Positions 39,314-47,143 of a DNA stretch of 64,000 nt are shown one piece after another. Made by a program: the position numbers and the translations under genes. The stretch's first letter is position 1. Each line of letters begins with the position of its first letter. The stretch is taken from contig NZ_AP024590.1 in the NCBI RefSeq assembly GCF_018323985.1, positions 620,001-684,000 on the forward strand, read 5' to 3'. The notes under the pieces were generated by a model, which saw only the letters and a program-made list of their open reading frames with translations, had not been told where the DNA came from and did not search any database. Origin of the DNA: Enterobacter kobei. GTDB taxonomy: Bacteria > Pseudomonadota > Gammaproteobacteria > Enterobacterales > Enterobacteriaceae.

Positions 39314-40084
39314 ATGACCACATCACATCAACGTTACCCCCAGCGCGTACGCAATGAGCTGCGCTTTCGTGAACTTACCGTCTTACGTGTTGAACGTATT
39401 GGCGCAGGATTCCAGCGTATTGTGCTGGGCGGCGAGGCGCTGGCGGGCTTCAGTTCGCAGGGCTTTGACGATCACACCAAAGTTTTTTTCCCGCAGCCGG
39501 GACAAAAAGTGGTGCCGCCCACGGTCACCGATGACGGCATCGTCTGGCCCGACGGCCCGCGTCCGGCGGCGCGTGACTATACGCCGCTGTATGACGCCGA
39601 GCGTCATGAACTGGCGCTGGATTTCTTTATTCATGATGGCGGCGTGGCCAGCAGCTGGGCGCTACAGGCCCGCGAAGGCGATAGCCTGACCATCGGCGGC
39701 CCGCGCGGTTCGCTGGTGGTGCCGGAGGATTACGCCTGGCAGCTTTACGTCTGCGATGAGTCCGGGATGCCCGCGCTGCGCCGTCGTCTGGAAGCTATCA
39801 GCAAGCATCCGGCACGCCCCGAGGTGACCGCCATCGTAACCATCGGCGATGAGGCATATAAGGATTATCTGGCGCATCTGGACGGGTTCAACATCGAGTG
39901 GATTATCGGACACAACGAGGACGTGCTGGCGCAACGTCTGGCACAGGTACGCGTCCCGGCGCAGGATTATTACCTGTGGATCACCGGGGAAGGGAAGGTA
40001 GTGAAAAACGTCAGCCAGCCGTTTGAAGGCGGCGAGGTTGATCCGCAGCTAATGCGGGCTGCGGCATACTGGCACGCGAAATAA
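39314..40084 (+). CDS. yqjH: NADPH-dependent ferric-chelate reductase YqjH (ViuB/SIP family)
   Basis: 256 residues (E. coli 254). It is a siderophore-interacting protein with an N-terminal FAD-binding barrel (RDYTPLYDAERHELALDFFIHDGGVASSWA) and a C-terminal NADPH domain (LYVCDESGMPALRRRLEAI; WITGEGKVVKN). It reduces ferric complexes in the cytosol. The ATG at 39314 has GAAGG upstream; the GTG at 39296 is further from homolog starts. It is controlled by the adjacent nickel and iron sites. Confidence 0.94.
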   Translation: MTTSHQRYPQRVRNELRFRELTVLRVERIGAGFQRIVLGGEALAGFSSQGFDDHTKVFFPQPGQKVVPPTVTDDGIVWPDGPRPAARDYTPLYDAERHELALDFFIHDGGVASSWALQAREGDSLTIGGPRGSLVVPEDYAWQLYVCDESGMPALRRRLEAISKHPARPEVTAIVTIGDEAYKDYLAHLDGFNIEWIIGHNEDVLAQRLAQVRVPAQDYYLWITGEGKVVKNVSQPFEGGEVDPQLMRAAAYWHAK

Positions 40085-41254
40085 TCAGGCGACCGCGTCG
40101 AGCTGCGCTTCGCTCACCTGTCGTTCCAGCGCGGCGCGAACCTCGCTGAGGGCTTTCTCCTGCTGGGTAAAATACGCGTCCATATTGCTCAGGGATGACA
40201 CCAGCAGCCAGGACTCCTCTTTTTCCAGTTCAGCCAGCTCGGCGACCAGGGTGTCGATTTGTTCCCGTACCTGCGCCATTTTTTTGCGGATACGTTCCAG
40301 ATCGTTTAGCCGATCGCTGGCCATCATCGGCTCAAAGCCCTGATGCAGACGCGCCACCAGCGACCGGATAGCTTTGACGTCGCCGCGATGCTTTGCCTGA
40401 TTGAGCTGCACCATCATGGCGTTGGCTTCATCTTTCAGTTCATCCGCCACCAGATCCGGATGACAGAGTTTGCTGGCCTGACGCCACAGCCGTTTGAGTT
40501 CGGTTTGATCTTCTTCTGACAGCTGACGGCCTTTCCTGAAGCGGATCTCCGCATCGTGCTGCTGCTCGCGGTATTTTTCGTACTCGTCACTCGCCTCGTC
40601 GCGTGCCTGACGTGCCGGCTCTTCTTCCCGCGTTAAGCCCGTTTCCAGCTCCTGCGCTTCCGCCAGCAGATTGGCGATCAGATCGCTTTGCTGTTGCAGC
40701 TGTTTACGCGCGTCGGCTGCCTGAACCGAATCCGCCGGCAGATCGCGCCAGCGGGTAGTGAGCATCGCCAGCACATCCAGCGCCTGCGCCATATATTGCT
40801 GGCAGCGGCGATAATCCTCTTCCCGGCGCTGCCGCTCAGCCAGTTTGCGGCGCAGGTTCAGCTCCGCCAGGTTTTTACGCAACTGGAGGATCTGGGTCAT
40901 CAGCGGCCCGAGGCGGTTCAGGTAAAGGTCGTTAAATTCATCTAACTGTTGAACGCGGGCATTGCGGCGGTCAATCAGATCGCGCAGACGCTCTTCCAGC
41001 GCTTTTAATTCCAGCTTGCTGGCCGCCACCTGCGGATCGCGCCACTGGGTAAGGGCGCGCTGGCTTTGCAACCAGGCGGTGATCGCCGTCATTGCTGCGG
41101 TGTAATTCTTTTCCTCAAGCGCCGCGACAATCGCCAGCAGCTCATCATTGAACGCTTCATTTTTCAGCCGCGTAAGCTGACTGACAATTATGTCGTCATC
41201 TTCCAGTTCGATGGCATTTTTGATGATTTCAAGTCGTTTGATGGGTGTGCTCAT
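40085..41254 (-). CDS. Coiled-coil protein with an embedded J-like domain
   Basis: 389 residues. Long charged coiled coils occupy residues about 75-250 and 320-385. Between them lies a J-like segment: LKRLWRQASKLCHPDLVADE, with the HPD tripeptide at residues 265-267 and a following helix-rich region (ANAMMVQLNQAKHRGDVKAI). This is how DnaJ proteins stimulate Hsp70 ATPase. No signal peptide or membrane helix is seen. Enteric genomes have such proteins annotated as DnaJ-like, but I know of no assigned role. It is convergent with yqjH and sits where E. coli has ileX directly after yqjH, so it is part of an inserted block. Confidence 0.8.
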   Translation of the reverse strand: MSTPIKRLEIIKNAIELEDDDIIVSQLTRLKNEAFNDELLAIVAALEEKNYTAAMTAITAWLQSQRALTQWRDPQVAASKLELKALEERLRDLIDRRNARVQQLDEFNDLYLNRLGPLMTQILQLRKNLAELNLRRKLAERQRREEDYRRCQQYMAQALDVLAMLTTRWRDLPADSVQAADARKQLQQQSDLIANLLAEAQELETGLTREEEPARQARDEASDEYEKYREQQHDAEIRFRKGRQLSEEDQTELKRLWRQASKLCHPDLVADELKDEANAMMVQLNQAKHRGDVKAIRSLVARLHQGFEPMMASDRLNDLERIRKKMAQVREQIDTLVAELAELEKEESWLLVSSLSNMDAYFTQQEKALSEVRAALERQVSEAQLDAVA

Positions 41255-41410
41255 GATGCCTTTCGCTTTAGCGCTTAAGTATTTGAGTTAAGGTTAGTTG
41301 TCAGCAGAGCTACCGGAAATCATACACACGTCTGATGAATGGTGCGAGGGGGATTAGGCGGGTTTGCGATGGGTTTCGGGCATTACGTGGGATATTTCAC
41401 GCAGAAAACA

Positions 41411-41432
41411 AAAACCCACCGAAGTGGGTTTT
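41411..41432 (-). terminator. Rho-independent terminator after the BON-LysM gene
   Basis: An AAAACCCAC / GTGGGTTTT stem with a four-base loop is followed on the minus strand by TTTTTGTTTT. It lies 12 bases past the stop codon. Confidence 0.85.
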
Positions 41433-41443
41433 GCTGACAACCG

Positions 41444-41887
41444 TTACTGCTTAGGAATAATGAGTACCTGACCCGGATAAATTTTGTCCGGATGGCTCAG
41501 CATCGGTTTGTTAGCTTCGAAGATTTGATTGTACTTGTTAGGATCGCCGTACACCTGTTTGGAAATGGCGCTCAGGGTGTCGCCGGATTTCACGGTGTAG
41601 TAGGTGGCTTCTGCTGCGGAATCGGTGACAGACACGTTATTTTCTACCGTGCTGATACCCGCCACGTTACCGACGGCCACCTGGATTTTTTCTTTCTGCT
41701 CCTGCGTCAGGCCATCGCCCGTGACCACGGCTTTGCCGTTTTCCACTTTGACGCTAACTTTATCCGCCCCGGGAACACCTGTTTTTTTGAGATGCTCCTC
41801 AAGTTTAGTTCCCTGATCGCTGTCGTTCCCTTTCAGTGAATCCCATAACTTTTCGCCTGCATCTTTCACAAAATCAAATAAACCCAT
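41444..41887 (-). CDS. Kbp/YgaU-like potassium-binding BON-LysM protein
   Basis: 147 residues, similar to E. coli Kbp (YgaU, 149 residues). The N-terminal BON domain (residues about 30-90: TGVPGADKVSVKVENGKAVV) is followed by a C-terminal LysM domain (YYTVKSGDTLSAISKQVYGD...LSHPDKIYPGQVLIIPK). Kbp is a cytoplasmic K+ sensor that is induced by osmotic stress. The start is moved to ATG 41887 (MGLFDFVKDAGEKLWDSL), the family start. It lies at the left edge of the phage cluster, not at the E. coli ygaU locus; it may be a second copy. Confidence 0.88.
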   Translation of the reverse strand: MGLFDFVKDAGEKLWDSLKGNDSDQGTKLEEHLKKTGVPGADKVSVKVENGKAVVTGDGLTQEQKEKIQVAVGNVAGISTVENNVSVTDSAAEATYYTVKSGDTLSAISKQVYGDPNKYNQIFEANKPMLSHPDKIYPGQVLIIPKQ

Positions 41888-41980
41888 GGTTTTTCTCCTG
41901 TTCACAAGACCTTTTAATCCTGGCAAAGGAGGGAGAAAGTGCCAGTTTTTGACGAAAAGACAGGTAAAAATAGCTATGGT

Positions 41981-42556
41981 TTAACTCAGCTCGCTGTAAA
42001 TCCCCACTACGCGACCCAGTGTCTTAATCTCATCCACGCCACATTCGAAGGGTACTTTGCCGCCAGCAACATGCAGTTTTTTACCCGGTAATAGCGTTAG
42101 CTCGCGCAGGCTAATCATGCCTTCGATATCCACCAGCCACTGGCCATCGGAAAGGGCGGCATCACGTTCAATAAAATGCAGCTTTCCTTCACTTTTTAAC
42201 GCTATTCCGTTAGTGAGTTGACGTGAAAAGAGATGACTGTCGACCAGCAGATGATCCTCATCAATGAGTTTTCCTTCACTTAAAGTGAATGATGGCAGCT
42301 GAGCAGGCGCAACAGAGTTAGCATTTCCGTCGAACTTTTGACCTTCCCCGGTCATCAGCCAGGCAATGCTGGCACCGGTTTCGAGTGCACAATGTACTGC
42401 AAAATCATAAGACATATTGCCGCGCTTATAGCGGTTCTGTAGCGAGCTGGCGGCAATGTCGAAATGGTTAGCTAATTGAATTTTCTGAGAAAAACCATAA
42501 ACCTCGCATATCCGATTCAATAGATCTTCATTATTAAAACTGGACTCTTTGAACAT
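41981..42556 (-). CDS. cI: 186-type CI repressor
   Basis: 191 residues from the ATG at 42556; an alternative ATG at 42565 adds three residues, and the ribosome-site spacing is atypical for both. It is similar over its length to coliphage 186 CI (192 residues). The N-terminal DNA-binding domain has GFSQKIQLANHFDIA and the C-terminal oligomerisation domain has LHVAGGKVPFECGVDEIKTLGRVVG. 186 CI keeps lysogeny and is not cleaved by RecA but inactivated by the LexA-controlled antirepressor Tum. It faces away from the early genes, with palindromic operators between. Confidence 0.93.
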   Translation of the reverse strand: MFKESSFNNEDLLNRICEVYGFSQKIQLANHFDIAASSLQNRYKRGNMSYDFAVHCALETGASIAWLMTGEGQKFDGNANSVAPAQLPSFTLSEGKLIDEDHLLVDSHLFSRQLTNGIALKSEGKLHFIERDAALSDGQWLVDIEGMISLRELTLLPGKKLHVAGGKVPFECGVDEIKTLGRVVGIYSELS

Positions 42557-42580
42557 TTCTGGCATTTTCCTTATTGATAA

Positions 42581-42617
42581 ATACCAATATTGGAATTATG
42601 ATTCCATTATTGGTTTT
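42581..42617. promoter_or_regulatory. Paired CI operator candidates
   Basis: Two near-identical palindromic units lie back to back: ACCAATATTGGAAT at 42583-42596 (core CCAATATTGG is a perfect palindrome) and ATTCCATTATTGGTTT at 42601-42616. They sit between the divergent cI gene and the early genes, where 186 has its repressor sites. Confidence 0.6.
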
Positions 42618-42687
42618 GTTCTTCGGTCACGTTAACAAAACTCTGGCTGTTAGTGACGCAAACTTAGCTAATGGGGAATCATGCTAT

Positions 42688-42807
42688 ATGGCTTATGAAA
42701 TCGCAATCATCAAAGTGTCGCCCCGTCAGGCCATTATACGCGCGTCAGTGGTGTCGCTTGTGCTGAATTCAGCCGCGCCGTCTGTGGCGCATAAACAGGA
42801 GGCATGA
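42688..42807 (+). CDS. Small phage early protein, function unknown
   Basis: 39 residues (MAYEIAIIKVSPRQAIIRA...). It is the first gene rightward of the repressor, and its stop overlaps the next gene (ATGATG). It does not resemble Cox or Apl. A longer frame from 42574 would run through the operator region. The ribosome site (GGGGAA) is rather far upstream. A weak call. Confidence 0.4.
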   Translation: MAYEIAIIKVSPRQAIIRASVVSLVLNSAAPSVAHKQEA

Positions 42808-43145
42808 TGGCGATTGAGGCCGTTGCAGCAACGGTTCCGCTCAGCATAAGTCAGCGTCTGGCGGGACTTAATCATGTGGCTACCTTGCGTGCTCGATATG
42901 GCAGTGACAGTGCAGAAGATGTTGAACGATTTCTTGCGGATATGCGCGATCGTCGCGATCCGCAATATGCTGAAAATCTGCGTGCATTAGCAGCTATTTT
43001 CTTTCTGGCAAAAATTCCACTGACGCGTCATGAAATCCCTTTTAGTGAACTGACAGCAGATGAGAAAACGGCGTTGATCTCAGCAATGAATCATTTTCGC
43101 GCTGTAGTGAGTTTATTTCCCAGACGGCTGACCATGCCGTTGTAA
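42804..43145 (+). CDS. P2-like phage early protein, DUF5347 type
   Basis: 113 residues, mainly helical, with ISQRLAGLNHVATLRARYG near the N-terminus and PFSELTADEKTALISAMNHFR near the C-terminus. It resembles the DUF5347 proteins found in the early region of P2/186-type prophages. The function is unknown. AGGAGG precedes its ATG. It occupies the place of cII and fil in 186, which are absent. Confidence 0.65.
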   Translation: MMAIEAVAATVPLSISQRLAGLNHVATLRARYGSDSAEDVERFLADMRDRRDPQYAENLRALAAIFFLAKIPLTRHEIPFSELTADEKTALISAMNHFRAVVSLFPRRLTMPL

Positions 43146-43247
43146 ATCCAGATCATAAACGTTGGCGTCAACCCGCCGGGCATCGCTTTGCCCAAATTCA
43201 GGGTGAATCCCTTTGAAAAATAAAACGTAAATTACAGGAGAAACAGG

Positions 43248-43469
43248 ATGGCTGATGAGATGGATCGCGCCCAACAGCGTGAGCAGGAAGACAGAGAACG
43301 GCATATTTACAATGCACGACGCCGTGTGATCGCCCCTTCGCGTTTGACCTGCGAGGAGTGTGATGCGCCGATTCCGGAAGCTCGCCGCCTTGCTATTGCT
43401 GGCGTTGCACTCTGCGTTACCTGCCAGCAAATCGCAGAACTGAAAAGTAAACATTATCGTGCCGTCTAA
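43248..43469 (+). CDS. TraR/DksA-type zinc finger phage protein
   Basis: 73 residues with a C4 zinc finger, CEECDAPIPEARRLAIAGVALCVTCQ, of the DksA/TraR family. This group is common just before gene A in P2-type phages; it may bind RNA polymerase, but that is not shown. It overlaps the gene A start by 11 bases. An AGGAGAA site lies upstream. Confidence 0.85.
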   Translation: MADEMDRAQQREQEDRERHIYNARRRVIAPSRLTCEECDAPIPEARRLAIAGVALCVTCQQIAELKSKHYRAV

Positions 43470-45693
43470 ACCAGATATCGCGCGCGCCTATCCATGGAAC
43501 GCGCCACGGGCGGCTATTGCGAGTCCGTATCGCACCCATGTCGGGCAGCAACGCTACTATCGCCGGATCATGGCGTTACTGCACGTGCAAAAGCAGCTGG
43601 CGCTGCAACCTGAATGCGTACGGCGTGAGGTTAATCGCATTACGGATGCGCTGGAAAAACATCAGGGAAGCAAGCAAGCCACAGCCTTTTTACTTCGTTT
43701 TGGCAAAAGCATGCTGCCGCGACTCGATCTTGTCGCGCATAAGTACCAGTCTGCGGGGCTAAGCCGTACGCTTTCCGGCGCGGTTTTCAGCGGGCATTTT
43801 GATACCAGGCAGCAACAGTATCTTGCGTCGCGCATGGTCAATATGCTGCATCGCTATAACCGGTTGCCGGATATGACAAAAGCCGATATCGATCTGCTGG
43901 CGGCGGATATTGCTAACTTCATCCGCGCAGAGCTGGCCGCGCTGGACGATAGCGGGTATGGCGAGCTGCAAACGTTGAATGCCTGGTACAACCATGCCGG
44001 GATTATCACCTGGCAATTTAATGTCGCCCCGCCACACTGGACAGGCAGCACGACCCGCTACTGGGATCGGGATAAGATTGCACCGGCTGTCATCCGTATG
44101 TTTAGCGATGCCTGGTGGCGCAGTCGTCTACGGCGTATAGCCGCCGCATGGCGAGAGCATCTGCAAATTGCTCTCGCTAACGTCAGCTGTAAAAAATATC
44201 TCTACGCCAGTAAAAAATGCGTTGTCGAGTGGCGGGAACAAAAGCGCCGTACGCGAGAGTATCTGAAAGGACTGGAGCTGGAAGACGAAGACGGTAATCG
44301 CATCAGTCTTATCGAAAAACACGATGGTTCGGTGGCAAATCCGGCAAAACGGCGCTGTGAACTGATGACCCGCATTCGCGGCTTCGAGAATATCTGCCTG
44401 CAACTTGGTTACGTCGGTGAATTCTTTACCCTGACCGCGCCGTCGAAATATCATGCCACCACTCGCACGGGCTATCGTAATCCCCGCTGGAACGGAGCCA
44501 GTCCCACAGACACGCAGCGGCACCTCACCAGTCTCTGGGCCTGTATCCGGGCAAAATTGCACCGCGAAGCGATCCGTATTTTTGGTATTCGCGTCGCGGA
44601 ACCGCATCATGACGGCACGCCTCACTGGCATATGCTGATGTTCATGCTGCCGGAAGACGTTGTACGCGTCAGAGAGATCTTGCGTGATTATGCCTGGCAG
44701 GAGGATCCCGCCGAACTGCAAAGTGAAAAAGCAAAAAAAGCACGTTTCCATGCGGAGGCGATCGATCCGCAAAAAGGCAGCGCCACAGGCTATATCGCCA
44801 AATATATCGCTAAAAATATCGATGGTTATGCGCTTGAGGATGAAACCGATCACGATAGCGGTATGCCCCTCAAGGCGCTGGCACCCGCCGTATCGGCCTG
44901 GGCTGCTCGCTGGCATATCCGGCAGTTTCAGTTTGTTGGCGGCGCGCCGGTGACCGTTTACCGTGAACTACGACGGCTGACCGATCCTCAGGTTGCCCGG
45001 GGACTGAGCGTCGAGTTTGCCGCGGTGCATGATGCTGCCGACGCCGGTGACTGGGCAGGTTATGTGAATGCACAGGGCGGGCCTTTTGTGCGGCGGGATG
45101 CATTGCAGGTGCGCGCCCTCTATGTATCACGGCAGGAATATAATCAGTACGGCGAAGCGGTATTCTGCATTCGCGGTGTTTATGACGTGCTGGTGGGACC
45201 TGGTTCGCCGATCCTTACGCGAATTAAGCAATGGAAGATTGTGCCAAAACGTATACCGGATATTGATGCTGGTAATAAGGCCACGTCAGGGTCTTCTTGG
45301 AGTTCTGTCACTAACTGTACGCAGTACGAGAAGGTGGCCTGGGATCGTGACCTCAGCATTCCGCTAAACCGCGTCGAACGACGACGGCTGACACTCCGGC
45401 TCAAAGGACAAAAAAGGGCCGGCGGGAAAACCTTTCGGCATGGCACACAGACACAGCGTGATGCCATCGCACGAGCGACAGACGAAATACAGTTGCTCAC
45501 TGGCGTTACCCTTAACCGGGGCGAAGCGCTGCATCTGATCATGGGTGGAAAAAGTCATATCAGCGGGAAATGGTGCCGGGGATCGGCTGACGGTGAAATA
45601 TTTCCTGCTCGTCCTTCATACGAGGCCCGGGTCAGAAAAATCCTTAAGCGCGCTGCGGCTTTAGCGCAGGCCGCAGAACCAGGGACTGAGTAA
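43459..45693 (+). CDS. A: P2 gpA-type rolling-circle replication initiator
   Basis: 744 residues (P2 gpA 761). It is an HUH endonuclease with metal motif PHWHM (His389 and His391) and paired catalytic tyrosines YIAKYIAK (Tyr445 and Tyr449), as in P2 gpA. It nicks the phage origin, which in P2 lies inside gene A, and starts rolling-circle replication. It starts at a GTG (43459). It is complete and unbroken, although a headless, integrase-less cluster should not need it. Confidence 0.92.
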   Translation: MPSKPDIARAYPWNAPRAAIASPYRTHVGQQRYYRRIMALLHVQKQLALQPECVRREVNRITDALEKHQGSKQATAFLLRFGKSMLPRLDLVAHKYQSAGLSRTLSGAVFSGHFDTRQQQYLASRMVNMLHRYNRLPDMTKADIDLLAADIANFIRAELAALDDSGYGELQTLNAWYNHAGIITWQFNVAPPHWTGSTTRYWDRDKIAPAVIRMFSDAWWRSRLRRIAAAWREHLQIALANVSCKKYLYASKKCVVEWREQKRRTREYLKGLELEDEDGNRISLIEKHDGSVANPAKRRCELMTRIRGFENICLQLGYVGEFFTLTAPSKYHATTRTGYRNPRWNGASPTDTQRHLTSLWACIRAKLHREAIRIFGIRVAEPHHDGTPHWHMLMFMLPEDVVRVREILRDYAWQEDPAELQSEKAKKARFHAEAIDPQKGSATGYIAKYIAKNIDGYALEDETDHDSGMPLKALAPAVSAWAARWHIRQFQFVGGAPVTVYRELRRLTDPQVARGLSVEFAAVHDAADAGDWAGYVNAQGGPFVRRDALQVRALYVSRQEYNQYGEAVFCIRGVYDVLVGPGSPILTRIKQWKIVPKRIPDIDAGNKATSGSSWSSVTNCTQYEKVAWDRDLSIPLNRVERRRLTLRLKGQKRAGGKTFRHGTQTQRDAIARATDEIQLLTGVTLNRGEALHLIMGGKSHISGKWCRGSADGEIFPARPSYEARVRKILKRAAALAQAAEPGTE

Positions 45694-45766
45694 TTTACAT
45701 CTATATCATGCACATACAGAGAAGGCTGACTGACATTTTTTCTTCCCATTTTTTGTGTTTACGTGC

Positions 45767-45786
45767 TACTGTATGTTTATACAGTA
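45767..45786 (+). promoter_or_regulatory. LexA (SOS) box
   Basis: TACTGTATGTTTATACAGTA is a 20-bp site with all consensus positions of the LexA box (CTG-N10-CAG and flanking TA). It lies 17 bases before the tum-like start codon, as in phage 186, where LexA controls the antirepressor promoter. Confidence 0.93.
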
Positions 45787-45803
45787 TCTCACTGGGAGGT
45801 CTT

Positions 45804-45998
45804 GTGGGTAACGAGCTAAATGAGCGGGTCATGCTGGAACGGGTCGAGATGATTGCGCGATTGACGACCGAAGGGGTATGCCATGAAAGGGATCGAGAGA
45901 TCGCCCTTGATCTGATCGCAGAAATCGCACGGGGAAATTTAATGAACAGCAACGCCTTTTCGGTGGTGTTTTCCGCCTCGCCTTTCGAAAAAAAATGA
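45804..45998 (+). CDS. SOS-controlled short Tum-like protein
   Basis: 64 residues from a GTG at 45804 with GGGAGG 6 bases upstream (MGNELNERVMLERVEMIARLTTEGV...). By position behind the LexA box and before the late region it matches the tum (antirepressor) locus of 186. It is much shorter than the 146-residue 186 Tum. It could be a truncated antirepressor or a DinI-like small protein. The identification rests mostly on context. Confidence 0.5.
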   Translation: MGNELNERVMLERVEMIARLTTEGVCHERDREIALDLIAEIARGNLMNSNAFSVVFSASPFEKK

Positions 45999-46046
45999 AC
46001 AAAAGATAGCCGCTGACTCTCGTCTGCCGGAAGCGCCCGCCCAAAA

Positions 46047-46077
46047 ACCTCATGCTCAGGCATGGGGTTTTTTTATG
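46047..46077 (+). terminator. Terminator after the SOS gene, at the head-gene deletion point
   Basis: A CCTCATGC / GCATGGGG stem with a TCAG loop is followed by seven T. The 46078-46219 stretch beyond it is where cos and the capsid genes would be. I see no gene or remnant there, except a possible activator half site, GTTGTGC, at 46112. Confidence 0.85.
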
Positions 46078-46219
46078 CCTGTTGTTAAGGATCGTCGTAT
46101 TTAACCGGTGCCGTTGTGCAGGCACTCAGCCTTCCGACAAAGCTAGTGAAGGCAGGGCAGGGGCTGGAAACTAACCCTGTACCACACTGTTGATCCTTAA
46201 CTACCCCGGAGGCGTATTT

Positions 46220-46423
46220 ATGAAGACCTATGCGTTACAGGGCGACACCCTCGACGTTATCTGCGACCGCTACTACGGACGAACGGCGGACGTTTTCGAA
46301 ACCGTGCTCGCGGCGAATCCTGGTCTCGCGGAGTTGGGCGTGGTGCTGCCGCACGGCACGAGCGTGGAATTACCGGTAGTCGCGTCATCACCCGTCACAG
46401 CGAGCGTAAATTTGTGGGATTGA
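46220..46423 (+). CDS. X: P2 gpX-like tail protein (LysM-like)
   Basis: 67 residues, the length of P2 gpX, starting MKTYALQGDTLDVICDRYYG. It is a tail protein with a LysM-type fold that is essential for P2 tails. The ATG at 46220 has CGGAGG upstream. It is the first gene of the retained late block. Confidence 0.92.
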   Translation: MKTYALQGDTLDVICDRYYGRTADVFETVLAANPGLAELGVVLPHGTSVELPVVASSPVTASVNLWD

Positions 46424-46650
46424 ATATCGAGAAAGTCACCTCGTTTATCGCCTACTGGTTGAGCGTGGCGCTTGCCGCGTTTGGTGCCATGACGCCGCAA
46501 GATTTCGCCGCTTACTTTGGCGTGCTGGGCGTTGTGCTGACCGTCAGTGTGAACTGGTATTACCGCCGTAAAAGTTACGCACTGTTAGCCATGCAGCTTA
46601 AGCAGAGCGGCCTGCTGGGAGAGGAAATCAACGATGTCCTCAATCGTTAA
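46414..46650 (+). CDS. Phage holin
   Basis: 78 residues with two hydrophobic helices (residues about 12-27 and 33-50) and a basic C-terminal half, typical of class II holins. It overlaps gpX and the lysozyme gene. It probably starts at GTG 46414. It differs from P2 gpY. Its role would be to permeabilise or depolarise the inner membrane. Confidence 0.75.
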   Translation: MGLNIEKVTSFIAYWLSVALAAFGAMTPQDFAAYFGVLGVVLTVSVNWYYRRKSYALLAMQLKQSGLLGEEINDVLNR

Positions 46651-47143
46651 GCGTTGTAGCCTGGCTGCGGTGCTGGCGCTGGCAACTCTGGTGCCAGACT
46701 TTCGTCTGCTCACTACCTCGCCGGCGGGTCTGGCGCTGATTGCCGATCTGGAAGGATGCCGCCTGCGCCCTTACCAGTGCAGTGCGGGTGTGTGGACTAG
46801 CGGCATTGGCCATACCGCCGGGGTGGTGCCGGCACGGGACATTACTGAACGCGAGGCCGCTGCCGATCTGGTGGCTGATGTGCTTAATGTTGAGCGGCAA
46901 CTGGCCCACTGCGCACCCATCGCAATGCCATCCTCAGTCTACGATGCACTGGTCAGTTTTACATTTAACGTCGGCAGCGGGGCGGCCTGTGATTCGACGC
47001 TGGTGTCGCTGATTAAGCATCGACAGTGGGCGCTGGCGTGCGACCAACTTCCCCGCTGGGTGTACGTCAATGGTGTGAAAAACAAAGGTCTGGAAAACCG
47101 CCGACAGCGTGAACGTGCCTACTGCATGAAGGGGGCGCAATGA
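46634..47143 (+). CDS. SAR-type phage lysozyme (GH24 endolysin)
   Basis: 169 residues. The N-terminus is hydrophobic (CSLAAVLALATLVP), fitting a signal-anchor-release endolysin. The catalytic motif is LEGCRLRPYQCSAGVWTSGIGHT in pieces: Glu40, then Cys49 where T4 lysozyme-type enzymes have Asp, then Thr55. The Cys variant is known among enteric GH24 lysozymes. It degrades peptidoglycan once the membrane is depolarised. It overlaps both neighbours. Confidence 0.9.
   Translation: MSSIVKRCSLAAVLALATLVPDFRLLTTSPAGLALIADLEGCRLRPYQCSAGVWTSGIGHTAGVVPARDITEREAAADLVADVLNVERQLAHCAPIAMPSSVYDALVSFTFNVGSGAACDSTLVSLIKHRQWALACDQLPRWVYVNGVKNKGLENRRQRERAYCMKGAQ

Noticed and set aside
41888..41980. Integrase or left attachment site at the cluster edge
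   Set aside because: Only 93 bases lie between the BON-LysM gene start and the cI stop; no frame and no tRNA-end repeat are visible.
46078..46219. Remnant of capsid-completion gene L or a cos site
   Set aside because: No frame matches L and no known cos-like sequence was recognised in this stretch.
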